Part shown: one piece after another, positions 11,946-24,071 of the stretch
How the letters are laid out: every line of letters begins with the position of its first letter
How positions within the stretch are numbered: the first letter of the stretch is position 1
Assembly: GCF_022605165.1 (NCBI RefSeq)
Contig: NC_063077.1
Location: 992,001 to 1,056,000, forward strand
From: Purpureocillium takamizusanense
Taxonomy: Eukaryota > Ascomycota > Sordariomycetes > Hypocreales > Ophiocordycipitaceae
DNA length: 64,000 nt
Direction of reading: 5' to 3'
Position numbers and translations under genes: made by a program
The notes under the pieces: generated by a model
What the model saw: the letters and a program-made list of their open reading frames with translations, nothing else
The model's database searches: none
What the model was told of the DNA's origin: nothing

Positions 11946-13186
11946 GGCCGTCCACGACTACCCAAGGGGGTGAGACGGCGCGTGATGGCGGACCAAGAGC
12001 ACACCGGGACAAGTGGAGGGGGGTTGGTACTAGGTGAAGAACAAAGTGGCGGCCATCAGCGCCCTTTAAACCAGGGGCGGCCATTCGACGGCGGACAACG
12101 ACGTCGCCAACAACGACAGACAGCATCGACGAAAGCAGCGCGCGGTGCGGTGACTGAGACACCACCCACGCTACCGGGACTCAAGCCATCAAGACCTGGC
12201 TTCCCCGTTCGGCGTGGCCCGTTCCAGCCTGGCTGGGTGCCCCCGCCAGCTTCGTCATCGCCGTGTGCGTCGCGACCGTCTCGCTCGCCGCCGAATGGGA
12301 AAAATCGGGTTGCGTGGAGAGAAGCCATCGTCGGCCCCAGCCGTCGTCAACCACCCACCCCAGTCAGCCGGCCAGGGATCCGTCCACCTCACCGACCGTC
12401 TGTTCGAGGGCGGCGGCTAGCTGCAGCTCGCGTAGCCTCTGATCACTTGTACCCCCCCGGTCCGCCCAATGGCGACCCTTCCCACCGGCCGTCCATGTGA
12501 CGGAACCTGGTCATTGTCTCAGGCACCTGACGTGGGGAGCCGCATATCCCAACCCAAGGGAACGAACCCACCACTGCGCAGCTCCCGTTCTGGCCCGTCG
12601 TCACCAAACACCATCTGCCGCCAAGTCCGTGGTACTAGCCACTATGGATGACATGGCGCCATGTCGGGGGTGCCATGTCACCGCCTCGCTCTTGACGACC
12701 TGCCGCCATGGCCCAAACGAGTCGCATCTTGCTTTTTCCACGACGCCCAGCTTGCCCGCAATGGCGATGATCTGGATGCATCAGTCCCGTCTCGTCACGG
12801 CCCCTTGCCCACGGCATGTGCTCGCTGCTGCTGTAGGACATGACGGTGTCTGTGTGTGCGAAGGTATTGTCAAGTAAGATGTCTGTCCCCTGCCTGATCC
12901 GTCGCCTGCATGGGTCGCACCCGTTTACCTGCGTGCTGCCCACGAGCCAATGCCCTGCGTCGATCGCCAAACATGCCCCCTTTTGAATCAGGTAAAGTCC
13001 ACCATCTCGGATCCGATACGCCGGTCGCGACCACGGGACGATGCGGCCCGCCTCTCTCGTGGCGGCCCGCCCGGGCCAAGGCGTTCGGGCTCCAGATGCA
13101 ACCTCGTTCATCGTGTCACGCGAGTCGCATCGCCACGTGCACGGGGCCCTTTCCTGGCACGCGGGCCCAAATGCCGACATAAGCGT
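11946..13186. other. Intergenic region without a recognised gene
   Basis: About 1.24 kb between the start of the 2EXR gene and the stop of the alpha/beta hydrolase gene. Open frames here (for example 12635-13180 on the minus strand) show no conserved motif and look like chance GC-rich frames. It presumably contains the promoter of the 2EXR gene and the 3' end of the hydrolase gene. Confidence 0.45.
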
Positions 13187-14230
13187 TTACAGTCTGCTGG
13201 CCTGGTCAGGAGCGCTGTCGAGGAAAGTGTTGATGAGTGCCGCGAAAGGGCCGGCGTTCTGGAAGAGAAAACCGTGACCCGAGTCCGGGTATAGGTGCAG
13301 TTGGGCGCCGACGCCGCTCAGCTTCTTCCACATGAGGATGCTATTCTCTGTCGGTAACAGCAGGTCCTCGTTGCCTACACTCGCCAAGTCAGTGCGCTGT
13401 TACGTATGCATGCGTACGGTGTGGCCGGTGCCCGTGGGTTGCACCGGACGGCAAGAATGGCATGGCACATACCGTTGGCAATGAGGACAGGCAGCTTGAG
13501 CTCATGGAATCGGTTGTAAGATGCATCCTTGGCCTGCTTGGGGTCCATGAACTTGGCAAACGTGACGGCCTGTCGATGGGCGGCCTCGGCCGGGACGGCA
13601 GGCGTGCGGTTCGGGCGGGCGTTGACGATGCGCTCCCAGCTCGCCCTCCCGGCGGCCTGGCTCCGCTCCGAGCCCGTGAAGAAGGTGGACAGGAAGGCAT
13701 CGCGGTGCTCGTCGTCGGTTGCGGCCGCTTTCAGCTGGTTGAAGGGCCCTAACGGCGCGTGCGTGACGCCCTCGCCCTCGCTCGGGATCGTGCCGCAGAG
13801 CACGAGACTGCGGACGAGTTTCGGGGCATTGAGGGCGACCAGCTGTGCGACGCATCCGCCCATGGAGAACCCCATTATGTCTGCACGCTTGACTCCGAGT
13901 GCGCAGATCACATCGACATAGTGCTGCGCCCATCCCGCAAAAGTCTTTGGCACCTCGCCTGACGAGCGCCCAACGCCGGCATTATCTATCAGGATGACGG
14001 GCCGTGCCGCGGCCAGCGGGTTGATCAAGGCAGGATCCCAGTGGTCCATGGTACCTCTGCGTATAGCAGGTCAGTATGCATTTGCGTCGCCAGGGGAGCG
14101 CCGGACCCGCGAACCTGAAGTGCATGAGCAGCACGAGCGGGATGCCGTGCCTCTGACCGAGCCATCGGTAGGCAAACCGAGTGTCGCCGACAGTGACGAA
14201 GCGATTGGGGGCAGATTCGTACGTGGTCAT
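13187..14230 (-). CDS. Alpha/beta hydrolase fold protein
   Basis: Three exons, 14230-14115, 14056-13473 and 13374-13187, give 295 residues. The order is typical of small fungal alpha/beta hydrolases: oxyanion region LLMHFRGTMDHWDP, strand VILIDNAGVGRSSG, nucleophile elbow GFSMGGCVAQLVAL (Ser), acid segment PVLIANGNEDLLLP (Asp), and catalytic histidine segment YPDSGHGFLFQ near the C-terminus. The fold serves esterases, lactonases and cofactor-free haloperoxidase-like enzymes; the substrate is not predictable. There is no signal peptide, so it is probably cytosolic. The start at 14230 (MTTYESAPNRF) is the first ATG in frame. Introns are 58 and 98 nt and join the conserved blocks without frame loss. 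Confidence 0.88.
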
Positions 14231-15454
14231 GGTGCCCGTATCGATCAAGCGTTGCTCTGAGGCTTCAGGAGCACAGTCGACTAGAGGAAGCAGTCAGTGC
14301 CTTTGCAGTTATGTAGTGTTTCATTATGAGAGCCGAGGTTCTCAATGTGCGGGGCCGGCGCGAGGGTGGAGCCAGAGCTAGAGCTTTGGGAACTTGGTTG
14401 TCAGTCACTTCCATACCTAGTACGAAGCATGATCGCCCAGTCAGTGGCGATGAGCAAACAACAGGCTTGGCGGACCAGGGAGAAGGGGACTTGGTCGATA
14501 ACCTACATGCCTACATGTGTAGATACGCTGTATGAGGTGAGAGGCTGAGTGAGAATAGCAGGGGCCCGTCATATATGGACACGAGAAACCCGACGATGGA
14601 CGGCAGAAACAATGGACAGCGGCGCAGACACGCAGACACGCAGAGCCCTGCGCTCGCTCTATCCCAATCCCTGATTGAAACAATGCCGCCGACTCCGCCA
14701 GTCGACTACCAAGTGCCAGCAAAGCGGGTACGGTATGTGTTTCCCCCCTTGCGCATCAGGTGATCAATCCGGCATCATCTCAGGAAGGAGCAACACGAGC
14801 ACGACGATGGCCAGAGGAAGGACCCGGATGGCGCACCTGCCACTTTTGGTTTACCCGCTGTCTCTCGTCTCCCGTCTCCCTCAACAAAACCAGGTCCTGG
14901 GAGCAGGGATGCTACGAGTAAAAGTCTCTTATGAGCAGCTGCTTTACTTCACTCTTCTTGCGCTGTACTCCACGTGCCGAGCAGCTGGCTCAGGAGGGGC
15001 TCTCTGCCGAAAATAGCGTGATCCTAGCAGTCGTGCGTCGTGCGCCAGACAACTAGGGGACTGTCAGTCTCATCAAATTTTGACTGCTTCAGTAAATCTG
15101 AGTAAATTGGGTATCTGAGTGGGCGCCGGATCCCCTTCCATCATCCAAGGCGTTCGGCGCCCACAACAAGCCTCTCCGTAAAAGGCCCGCAGAGTTCGGC
15201 CAAGGAGTCGAATCGAGGCGTCATGCTCCTGGTTCCGTTGCGGCCGTGCTGTTCCATCTCGTTCCAATGCACATCGTATTAAGTGCCGTCTGCTCATCTC
15301 TCCTTGTGCCGACAATGGCCTCATCATAATCAATAGATATTGAGCCCTGTGTGGCTCTTGATCCAGACTCTATCGCTTCGTACCCTTCCAATGCCGCTGC
15401 AAATCCAAAACGCCGTGCTCAAAGAAAAGACGATACGTGGCCGCAATGCTCCTG
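14231..15454. other. Intergenic region without a recognised gene
   Basis: 1.22 kb between the hydrolase start and the stop of the next minus-strand gene. Only short frames without motifs are present. It should contain the hydrolase promoter. Nothing else is supported. Confidence 0.45.
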
Positions 15455-16155
15455 TCAGCAGCTCTCAGCAGGCGAGACGACGGGGCCAGAGACCGTCTTC
15501 GCGCCCGTCTGCAAGTCCTCAAACCGCCGCTGCAGGCGCCCCTTTTCAGCCAGGGCAGAGTCGACAGGCGGGTTCTCTTCGCCCTTGAGCGCGGCAGCCG
15601 TCCTGAGCAATGTTAGCATCAGAAAAAAGAAAATGGGGAGACGACCACCGAGGGCGTTGCTGGCACTCACCTTCTCAACAATGAGCAGGCAACCACCACC
15701 GACAGTGAGACGGCCACAATGATAAAGGGGAGTCCGTCCTTCAGGCTCAGCCGGGGGTAGAAATGGAAAGGCTTCCGGTTATGACGATGGCGATGATGGC
15801 CGTGGCGGCCCTTGCCGTGGCCTTTCCTGCCGTAGCCTCCGCTCCAAACGTCGCCGTTGGAGTCGGCCACGGCGGTGGGCGTGTCCTGGTTGAAGACGGG
15901 CGCGACACGGAATCCGGGGACGTGGAGCCATCCCAAGGCGCCCGAAGCTAGCTTCGCGAAGTGGGAGATGACGGAGTGAGATGGCGGAGCGTAGGGGACA
16001 GCGGCGGCGGCGGCGGGGGTTTCGACCCGAACAATGTTGGTTCGAATGATGGGGATGCCGTCCTCGGTGGTGATGACTTGGTAGGGTTCCGTAGCGGGAG
16101 CGGTGAGGCTGACGCTGACGAGGCCGACGCCGAGCAGCACAGATAGCGGCTTCAT
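15455..16155 (-). CDS. Unrecognised secreted single-pass membrane protein with a His-rich segment
   Basis: Two exons, 16155-15671 and 15602-15455, give 210 residues. The 68-nt intron has a GTGAGT donor and a GCTAAC-like branch site just before the CAG acceptor, which supports a real spliced gene. The N-terminus MKPLSVLLGVGLVSVSLTAP is a plausible signal peptide. Residues about 110-128 alternate histidine, arginine, glycine and lysine (GRKGHGKGRHGHHRHRHNRK). A hydrophobic segment, LPFIIVAVSLSVVVACSLL (about 142-160), looks like a transmembrane helix. The remaining about 50 residues are polar. I do not recognise the family. A type I membrane topology with the His-rich part next to the membrane is inferred. 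The His/Arg segment could bind metal or anionic surfaces, but nothing proves it. Confidence 0.7.
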
Positions 16156-18930
16156 CTCAGTTGAAGACTATTGCAGATGCTGCGGCAGGCGAAGAGGCAC
16201 CGTTGGATACAGAGCACGTACAGCACGTACTCGCAACGATGGGGGGAGAGTGAGTGGGTGGGTGAGTGAGTTCCCAAGCGTTCAACAGGGTCCCAGGCGT
16301 GTGGTCTAGGCGATAAGAGCAATGTTTAGGGGGGAGCGCGTCTGGTTATATCACTCGCTTGCGGGCCCAGGGTATTGTGAGGGCGAGCCGCAGACAATAG
16401 TGGCGGAACGGGCGTGCGGTCGTTGGGTGGCCCGTGAGATGCCTATCGCAGTCTGACGGGCGATTGTCTCGAATACCGTGCGGTCGACGCTTGCCCTTGT
16501 TCTCGAAAGCTGCCTCGGCGAAAGCGCGAGTGTGACCAACAGACGATCTTGCGGCGGCGACGCTCGGTGCGCAGCACGGCACTGTCTACCTCAACGCCGG
16601 CAAGACGGGACGGGGGCTCCAACGGGACTGCTGTCAATCACACGGATTGAATGGGCCAAGATGGCGATAGACGACGACGAGTAAACGTGTGGGGAACGTT
16701 ATATTGACAAGAGACGTGGTGGTGCGCGTCCCAGGAGTCCACGAGTATATGGGAGTTGACGGCAAGGGCAAGAGAGTAAGAGGGCAAGAGAGTAAGAGGG
16801 CGAGCAGGTCAGAGGCAGGGCGCCGTCGAGGGTTGGGCGGCCCAAGCAGGTGGGAGAGTATTATACACGGGGGCGCACAGACAGATGGAACTGGGGTTCG
16901 GGGCGTTCCTTTCTTAGGGGTGGGCAGGCCAGTGGATGGAGGAGAGGAGCCGCAGCAATTGAAAGGGATGGACGCCGACTGGGGACGCGCTGGTTTTCTG
17001 GGCCCGGCGCTAGAGGCAGTAGGTTGGGCGCAGCAGAGAGGAGAGTCGGCGGCGCGCCGAGGGGAGTGGAGGGAGGGCGTCAGTCCAGGCCAGGCCAGGC
17101 CGAGCCCTGCCCGGGCTCCAGCGACAGAGCAGGCACACAGGTGGAGTGGAGGTCGCCATTTATGGCGTTCTTACACCACCCCCAATGGCTGGCCTGGGCT
17201 GACCTGAACGGGAGCTACTTGCCTGCATCCTTGCTTGCTGGCTGGCTGGCTGGCTGGACCGTCGCCTCGACTTCTTGAGCGCCGCACTGTCATGCATGCT
17301 TGGGTACAGGTACGCATGTACACGTCCTCCATCCATCGGACACTTGCCGTTGCACAGGATCGTGCAGCAGGTGGGAAGCCACTGCGCTGGGCTGGCCTGT
17401 CTGCAAGGCAGTCGGGTGCCGCTCCCGCAAGCCCCTGCCATCCATCCTCCTAACAATAACATGCCTCCTCCCAATCCCAGGCAGCCAGCGTTAGCACGGG
17501 GGAGGGGGGGAGGCCGCGTGCCGGCCACGCACGCCTCCCGACAGCTCGAACCCTTGCCGCCGCCAGTGGTAGACGCATCCGTCCGTCTCGCACGCCAGAC
17601 TCGTTGACCGACCACTAATCCTCCCCAGTCCCGTCCTCTCCCCTCCTCCACGGGCCCCCCCGCCCTTGAGATGCGGCTGTCGACAGCCTTGGGGTACGGA
17701 GACAGGCAGAATGTTTTGCACCGCTGACACCTTGGCATGCGCAGGGTTCCGCTTCGCTTGGCTCGCTCGCAGCAACACGCATGCACGGGACACGAGGCTT
17801 TGACGGGGGGACGGGCCGCCCAAAAATACCTGTAACTCGACCGTTGCAGGAGGAAGCGGCATGCATGGATGGTATGGAGCGGGCCCCAGCCATCACAGTC
17901 ACCCCGTCGCGCGATCCACGCTGGCTCGCATCATGAGCCCCATTGATTGATGGATCCCCCGTCCAGCACCGCTTCAGCCCTGTGGCCGAGCAACTAAACT
18001 AGGGTGGTGGCTCCATTCGTCAATGCCCCTCCAGTCAGGTCCGTCATGGTTGTCGTTTCTCCACGGCAAGGACGGATGCGGCCAACAAGGAGAGAGGGGG
18101 AGGGAGAGATGATCCCGACACGAGGGCTCACCTCCGAACCGGTAAATAAATTTGCAGCGAGTTGCCTCAAGTCGCAGGCGGCCCGTGCCTTGGCCGCCCT
18201 TGCTTGCATCGGCTCGCCGCTGTCATCAGTGGAAAACCAAGCAAGGTCCAGAAAGGCACCACAAGGCCGCACAGGGGCGCGTGCTTCGCCCCCTCTGGAG
18301 TTGGTCCCGCCGCCCGAAGTGAAACGACGACGACGACCAGACGGCGTGAGCCCCCTCATCGTATTGCGACACCCCAGACACGCATGCACGCAGCCCAGGA
18401 ACCCTTATTTCTTGTACGAGGGCCACAAGGAAGGCAAACGGGCCAGTAACCAAACCCAAAAGGGCTTCGGGAAGTACTCGTGATTGTGGGCCGTAGCTCA
18501 CTTATATTAGTCGACGCTGTGGACGGGAGAGCGGCACCGCAACAGCGCCACGGTCGGCACGCCCGACCCGGCCAGGTATCCGCTGCGGAAGGGTACCTAA
18601 GGTACTTCGCAGCACGCATCGTCGGCCACGCAGCTGGACATGCAGAGACAGACAGGTGCGTGCGACAACGGGAGTGGAGGACAGGCCCTCTCGTTTGGCC
18701 CATGGGCGAGGGCTGCGCAGCATTGCAGCCAGCCTGCCCTCCATTTCGGTCGACAGCCGAGAACCCGCCCGCGCGCCTCGACTCACCCAAGGCGCAGCAG
18801 GACATCTACAAGTACCGCGAGGGCCCGTCATCCTCGAAGGCGAAGGCGAGAACATGGTGGCTCCGAGTGTGTCCAGGAAGAGAGAACGGCGATGGATCAC
18901 CCGGCGGCTACTTCTCTGTCTCTCTGTCCT

Positions 18931-18966
<36 letters not shown>

Positions 18967-21020
18967 GTCCCCTCCTCGCTCCACCTGTCCCTTTGCAGCA
19001 GGGGAGTGACGCGTGGCCATCGTCCTCGTCGTCGTCGGTTGGCTTCCTCTATGTCGCAGATGCGATGCCAATGCGGGAATGCCCTTCCCCCTGTCACCCG
19101 GAGCCAATTTCACCAATCCGCGGAGATCATCAATCGCCTGTCTGGCCCTGCCCTGAGAGACGTCTGGACTCCTTCGTCGCGTGTGCGTGGGATTGAGGCG
19201 AGGTGCGCGTCGTGGTCCAGTCTGACACGTCTTGGTCGCCCTTTTCGGTGGGAGAACTGCATGACTAAATGTCACCAAGTATACTTCGTACTGTATATTT
19301 GATGACTCGGTCTCGATGTCCCGGAAAGCCACGCCGAGTCTGTCCCACAGCCCCGAGCCGCAGCAACGGCACTAATAAAGGCCCGTGGCAGCGCAACGCA
19401 TTGAGTTCCATTCCCACCCGTTGCAAGTGCGAATTACGCAGTACGCACATGCGTACAAACGATGTAGTGGATTGTGGTTAGTTGCGCAAATGCGCAGCAG
19501 CCCGCAATTCCTCATCCGTCTCTCTCCCGAAGCGTTGCGCCACGGCACCGCCCAGTGCAAAGTGAGAAGCGCCGAGCAACCGCCCACATGATATTACGAG
19601 CACTACTCTACTAAGGCACTGTAATGAGGCAGAAGCACTTTCCCCACGGACTGGGCTTCGAGCTTGATCCGGCGGGCGGGCAAATGCAGTTTGCACATGT
19701 CGGGCCCTCCGTGGGGGCGGCAAGGGCCAGCAAAGAAAAGAAAGACGCAAAAAGAAAAGAGAGTTGAGGGAGGGAATGCAACGCTCCCAAGAGCATGATG
19801 CTTGATGGGCGGGGGGTTCCTTGGGGGCCACGCTATCAGAAAGCCAAGTTGCGCCACGGCAGGGGTCTGTCCATCTGCCCATCCCACTGGAGAAGTCAAG
19901 CTTTTGCGTGCGTGCGTGCGTGGAGGCTGCGAGGCCCGGCCAGCTGGAGGGGAAGGCTCGCTGGTGAGAGTGGGAGCTGGGAGCAACGGTACAACTCCAC
20001 GAGCTGCAGCGATGGTATCAATGGAACCCGATGGTTCGGGTTCCATCTCGAGGTTCCCACTTGGTGTTACCGAGTTTTTGGTGGTCTAGAACAACCACTT
20101 GTCAGTGCAATCCCTACTGTAGAAATCGCCGAGCGATGAGCCTGAGCCCTCGCCCTCCAAGGCCTCGACGTCCGTCCATCGTCACCTGACGTGCCCAGTC
20201 CATCGTCCACTACTGGATGCGCTAGTGCCGAGCTCACGGCAATAGCTACCTGCACAGTGGGTGCAGATGCGCTAGGTGGGTACGTCCCCGTCTGCCACGG
20301 GCGTTGAACCACCCCAACGAGTGTGTTGAGGCTGGGGCAGGTGCGCGGACCGGAGCTCCAGACAGGCTGGACGGAACTGCCATTCTGTCCGCGCCATGCA
20401 AACACCACCACCTTTCCATCGTCGCTTCCCCCCGAATTGACGAGTGGCGGTGCCCTGACGCCCCACGTGTGTTTTTTGCCAGGCTGACAGTCTCGCCCCG
20501 ACACGAGAGAAACCGAGACTGCTGCACCGAACCTCATCAAGCTTATCTGTCTTTGGAAAGTTTCCACCTCTCAGCAGCAGCACCACCGCCACCAGCAGCA
20601 GCAGCGGCAGCGCCCCCCCGGCCGAGTGTCGCGCGGTCGAGAACGGGGTTCCGTTTCCTGACGATAGCGGCTTGTTGGCCCGTGATGCCCTCGTCGGCTC
20701 CCGCGCCGCCGCCACCCCGCCTGCAGCAGCACGACTGAGAGAGAAAGAGCGCGCGAGACAAAGAGAGAGTGCCCGCCTCGATTGGCAAAGCCCAGGCGAC
20801 CCTCCGGCACCGCGCCGGCGCTACCGTCCGGCCAGCCAGCAGGACCTTGCGCGCTCCCGGAGCGTACGAGCACGAAAACGAGGCTTCTGCCGTTCGGCCC
20901 GCAGAGCGACGACAGCCGCCGCTACGACGCGGAACCCACCCACGCCCGCAGCAGTAACCGTCCGTCCGTCTCGCCCTCTCCTTCTTGCTCCCTCCCGTCG
21001 TCCTGTCCCGCGGCACCAGC
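16156..21020. other. Long region without a recognised gene
   Basis: Almost 4.9 kb in which I find no conserved protein block on either strand. Open frames of 200-280 residues (such as 18502-19332 on the minus strand) are dominated by arginine, serine and proline and by translated TC/GA repeats, as expected for GC-rich non-coding DNA. Simple repeats present are a duplicated 16-nt unit at about 16768-16801, GCTG tetramers at about 17231-17255 and a long TC run at 18933-18964. The last few hundred bases hold the GPI2 promoter and leader. A non-coding RNA or a rapidly evolving small secreted protein could be hidden here, but I cannot support one. Confidence 0.4.
18933..18964. repeat. TC dinucleotide microsatellite
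   Basis: Sixteen uninterrupted TC units in the gene-poor stretch; no relation to a gene is visible. Confidence 0.85.
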
Positions 21021-22624
21021 ATGCCCTCGCCGACCGACGACGAGACCCCATTCCCAGCCCTCACCCACGCGTCCACCTTCAGCGGCTTCGGCCGCTCCCA
21101 TCTCTCGCCTCACGATGCCGCGCCGCCGCCCCAGCACCTCCGCCGCGGCGCAGGGGCGTCCGGAGCCGCGACCAGCGGAGACTACGTTGACGGCGCCGCC
21201 GAGTCGCTACCCCGTATGAGGCACATGGCTTCCGATCGCAGTACCAGCCGCCGCCGGAAGCGCGCCTGGAAGAAGCTCATGTGGGTGAAGCAGTCGTGTA
21301 CGCGCTCTCCTCCCTTGTCCCCACTGAGCTGTCCCCTTTCCCTGCCTTGCCGAGCCGAATTGACCCGCTGACGGTCCAGCTCGCAGACCCCGACAACTAC
21401 ACCGACCAGGCCACCTTCCTCGAGAACCTCCAGCGCAACCCGCGCCTCAAGCCCTACGACTTTTGGCCCCTCGTCGCCGACTCGACCGTTATCCTGCAGC
21501 ACGTCTGCTCCGTCATCATATTCATCGTCTGCTTCGTCGGCATCTTCAAGGAGCGCGTCTCACCCGTCTCCGTCGCCAGCTGGAGCAGCTTCGGCACCTC
21601 TCTCGGCTGGCTCTTGTGGGAGCGATGGGTCTCCGAGGAGGAGGACCAGGACGACGAGCTCCTCCTCGCCGCGGGTGGCGCGGGTGCCGGCACCAGCAGC
21701 ACCTCAACGGGTCTGGGGCGCGCCGGCAGCGTTCGTCGCAGAGGGCGCGCCGCGAGCATGCGTCGCCCGCCACCACATCCGCTGCGCACCGAGTCGTTTC
21801 CGTCCACGCCCGCCGCCTCGCTGACGCCGTCCGCGACGCCCTCGGCAGCCAGCTCCACGACCAACCTCCACCTCAACGGCAGCAGCGCCTTGAAGCAGCC
21901 TCGGTCGGCGTCTACGACGTCGCTCGGGTCACAGCAGCCGCAGCTCGGCCCCGGCGGTGAGCTACTGCCGCCGCCTCCCCAGCAGAACATGTCGGACCCG
22001 GAAGAGTCGCGGGCGCACCAGCGCCTCGGCACCATCAAGTCGGCGCTGCTCATCTACTGCACGCTGCTGGGTCTCAGCCCGATCCTCAAGTCGCTCACCA
22101 AGTCGACATCGAGCGACAGCATCTGGGCCATGTCATTTTGGCTGCTGGCCGTCAACATCTTCTTCTTCGATTACTCAGGCGGCGTCGGGGCCAAGTTTCC
22201 GGCGTCACTGTCGACCAACGCGGCGCTCATGGCGTCGACGGTGCTGGCCAGCCGGCTGCCCTCCACCAAGCAGGTCTTCAGCCTCACCCTCTTCAGCATC
22301 CAGGTGTTTGGGCTGTTCCCTGTGTTCCGACGGCACGTGCGGCACCGCAGCTGGCGCTACCACGTAGTGCAGACGGTGCTGCTGGTGCTCGGCGCCGGGC
22401 TGGGCGTGGGCATGGTGGTGTCGGACCCGCGCCGCGGGGATGGCGGCTGGCCGTGGAAGAACGGCACCGTGGGCATGGTAGTTGGCATGGTGGTGGCGGC
22501 CCTCGCCACGGGAGGGTGCAGCTGGTGGCTCATCGGGCTGCAGAAATACAAGAACGAAATTCGTGGGCCGTGGGACCCGGCGCGGCCCATCATCATGAGT
22601 AGGACGCGCTGGGACGACAGATAG
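21021..22624 (+). CDS. gpi2: GPI2/PIG-C subunit of GPI-GlcNAc transferase
   Basis: Two exons, 21021-21297 and 21387-22624, give 504 residues. The intron joins RRKRAWKKLMWVKQS to YPDNYTDQATFLENLQRNPR, the conserved start of the PIG-C domain. After FWPLVADSTVILQHVCSV come multiple hydrophobic helices: an early pair, then, after a long serine-, proline- and leucine-rich loop (about residues 185-300), the segment SDSIWAMSFWLLAVNIFFFDYSGG cut here into its two halves SDSIWAMSFWLLAV and NIFFFDYSGG, and further helices to the C-terminus. PIG-C/Gpi2 is an ER-membrane subunit of the complex that moves GlcNAc from UDP-GlcNAc to phosphatidylinositol, the first step of GPI-anchor synthesis. The anchored CFEM and thaumatin-like proteins in this window would depend on it. 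The polar N-terminal extension and internal loop are long but common in filamentous fungi. Confidence 0.95.
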
Positions 22625-24071
22625 ACGGATAGAACAGCCCATCGCCGGCCCACGACGTATGGAGGACCGGCGAGGGGCCAGACAGCAATACGTTAATAGC
22701 ATGAGGCCTACTAGATCATTGATGGGTCAATATCAAACTCTACTGGTCACCCGCTCGCCCATGTGCTCGGCCGACTTGACAGCGAAGACGACTGCTCGAT
22801 CACAGATGGCCCCGTCTGCTCCACGGCCCAAGTCGCGGCTCATTCCTGGTTATGCGTGCCCTGTACAGGAGAACAGTATCCAGCGACGACCGTTTTGAGC
22901 TCGTGTTGGGGGGGCCTCGCTGCCGACCACCAACCACCACCCGTCAAACTCCCTTATTCATCGCCAGCAGCGGCAGCAGCAAGGCTCGCCAGGGGACCCA
23001 ATCCGGACTCCAGCGTTGGGAAGGCTCAAGCAACAGAGCCCAAAGATTGGAGGTCGGAACGGCCACGGTGACGGGGGAGAGTGTTTATTAGTGTGCAGGA
23101 CGCATTGATGATTCACGCGTCCCGCTATGAGGATCCGTTGGGACCCCCCCTTGTCGTGTGTTTGTTTGTCAGCGCCGTCTGGATATGTGTGTAGTGTTGG
23201 GGAGGGGGGGGAGCAAGCAAGCAAGCAAGCACGACCTTGGGCGTAATACGGCCCCGGGCGATCAAGTCGCTCTGCTCTCTCCTCTCTAGCCTCAACAATC
23301 GTCGAAATCAGCAGATGAACGGTACCTACTAACGCAACGCCCGCGAGTACTATACTCCGCAACGGGTGCTTAGCATAGACGCCAAGATGTAGATAAATGA
23401 AGAGTTCCAATGCAATCAAAGACTACTTGGTATTTTCCGGCCAAGATTATGGGCCTGTTGCCCAGGCTAGCCCACTGCCCGTGGAGAGCATTCGCGCCAT
23501 CGCGGAAGCTCGGGCTTGCTGTTTTCATCACACAGGTAGTTATTTCGTACACGGAGTACTACTAGGTACTAACTAAGCAGGTAGTACCTAGTAGTAACGC
23601 GACGGAAAGAAATCACTTGGCACCGTCACGCGCCTTCGCTCGCCGCCACGGGTGCATCGCCTGTCCCATGTACTGTCCCATGTACCGAATCCATGCACTG
23701 CGGCCTGCCTCTTCTGGGTCCAGCCCACGCGTCGTTCACGGTTGGGTTCGCGAGTGAGTAAGGGCCTATGGGACAGGAGGAGGAAGATGAAGAAAGAGGG
23801 CGTGGAGGAGGGGGGGGCAGGAGCTGCCCCCTCCTTGCGATCCTCCTGTCGATAAAATGGAAGTGAGGCCCGCCCGCCCAACACGTCCGTCTGCCTGGGT
23901 TCTCCTCACCTTGTCCAGCCCTCTCTCGCTCACCATCGCTCGTTGCTTTTGCGTCTTCCGCCTTCGTTCACTCGCCCGCGCTGTGTTGAACATCTGTTTG
24001 ACATCAACTCAAAGGGAAAAGCCGCGCCTTACTCCCTCCCGAGCTCACACTCTTTTTCGTCCTTGGCCAAA
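22625..24071. other. Intergenic region with a hairpin-forming repeat
   Basis: 1.45 kb without a recognised gene. It contains a CAAG tetramer run (about 23215-23231), a perfect 15-bp hairpin at 23557-23596 and a pyrimidine-rich stretch just before the CFEM gene that is probably its leader. An A/T-rich GATAAAA at about 23852 could be a core promoter element of the CFEM gene, at low confidence. Confidence 0.45.
23557..23596. repeat. Perfect 15-bp inverted repeat (hairpin)
   Basis: The arm at 23557-23571 (TACTACTAGGTACTA) is the exact reverse complement of 23582-23596, with a 10-nt loop between them. It lies between GPI2 and the CFEM gene and shares the GTACCTAG-type core seen at several other intergenic sites. 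Confidence 0.85.

Noticed and set aside
12635..13180. Minus-strand open frame upstream of the 2EXR gene
   Set aside because: No recognisable motif, mixed composition and no plausible splice context; it looks like a chance frame.
18502..19332. Minus-strand open frame of 276 codons in the gene-poor region
   Set aside because: It is largely the translation of GA/TC repeats with Arg/Glu runs; no conserved block and no intron-exon support.
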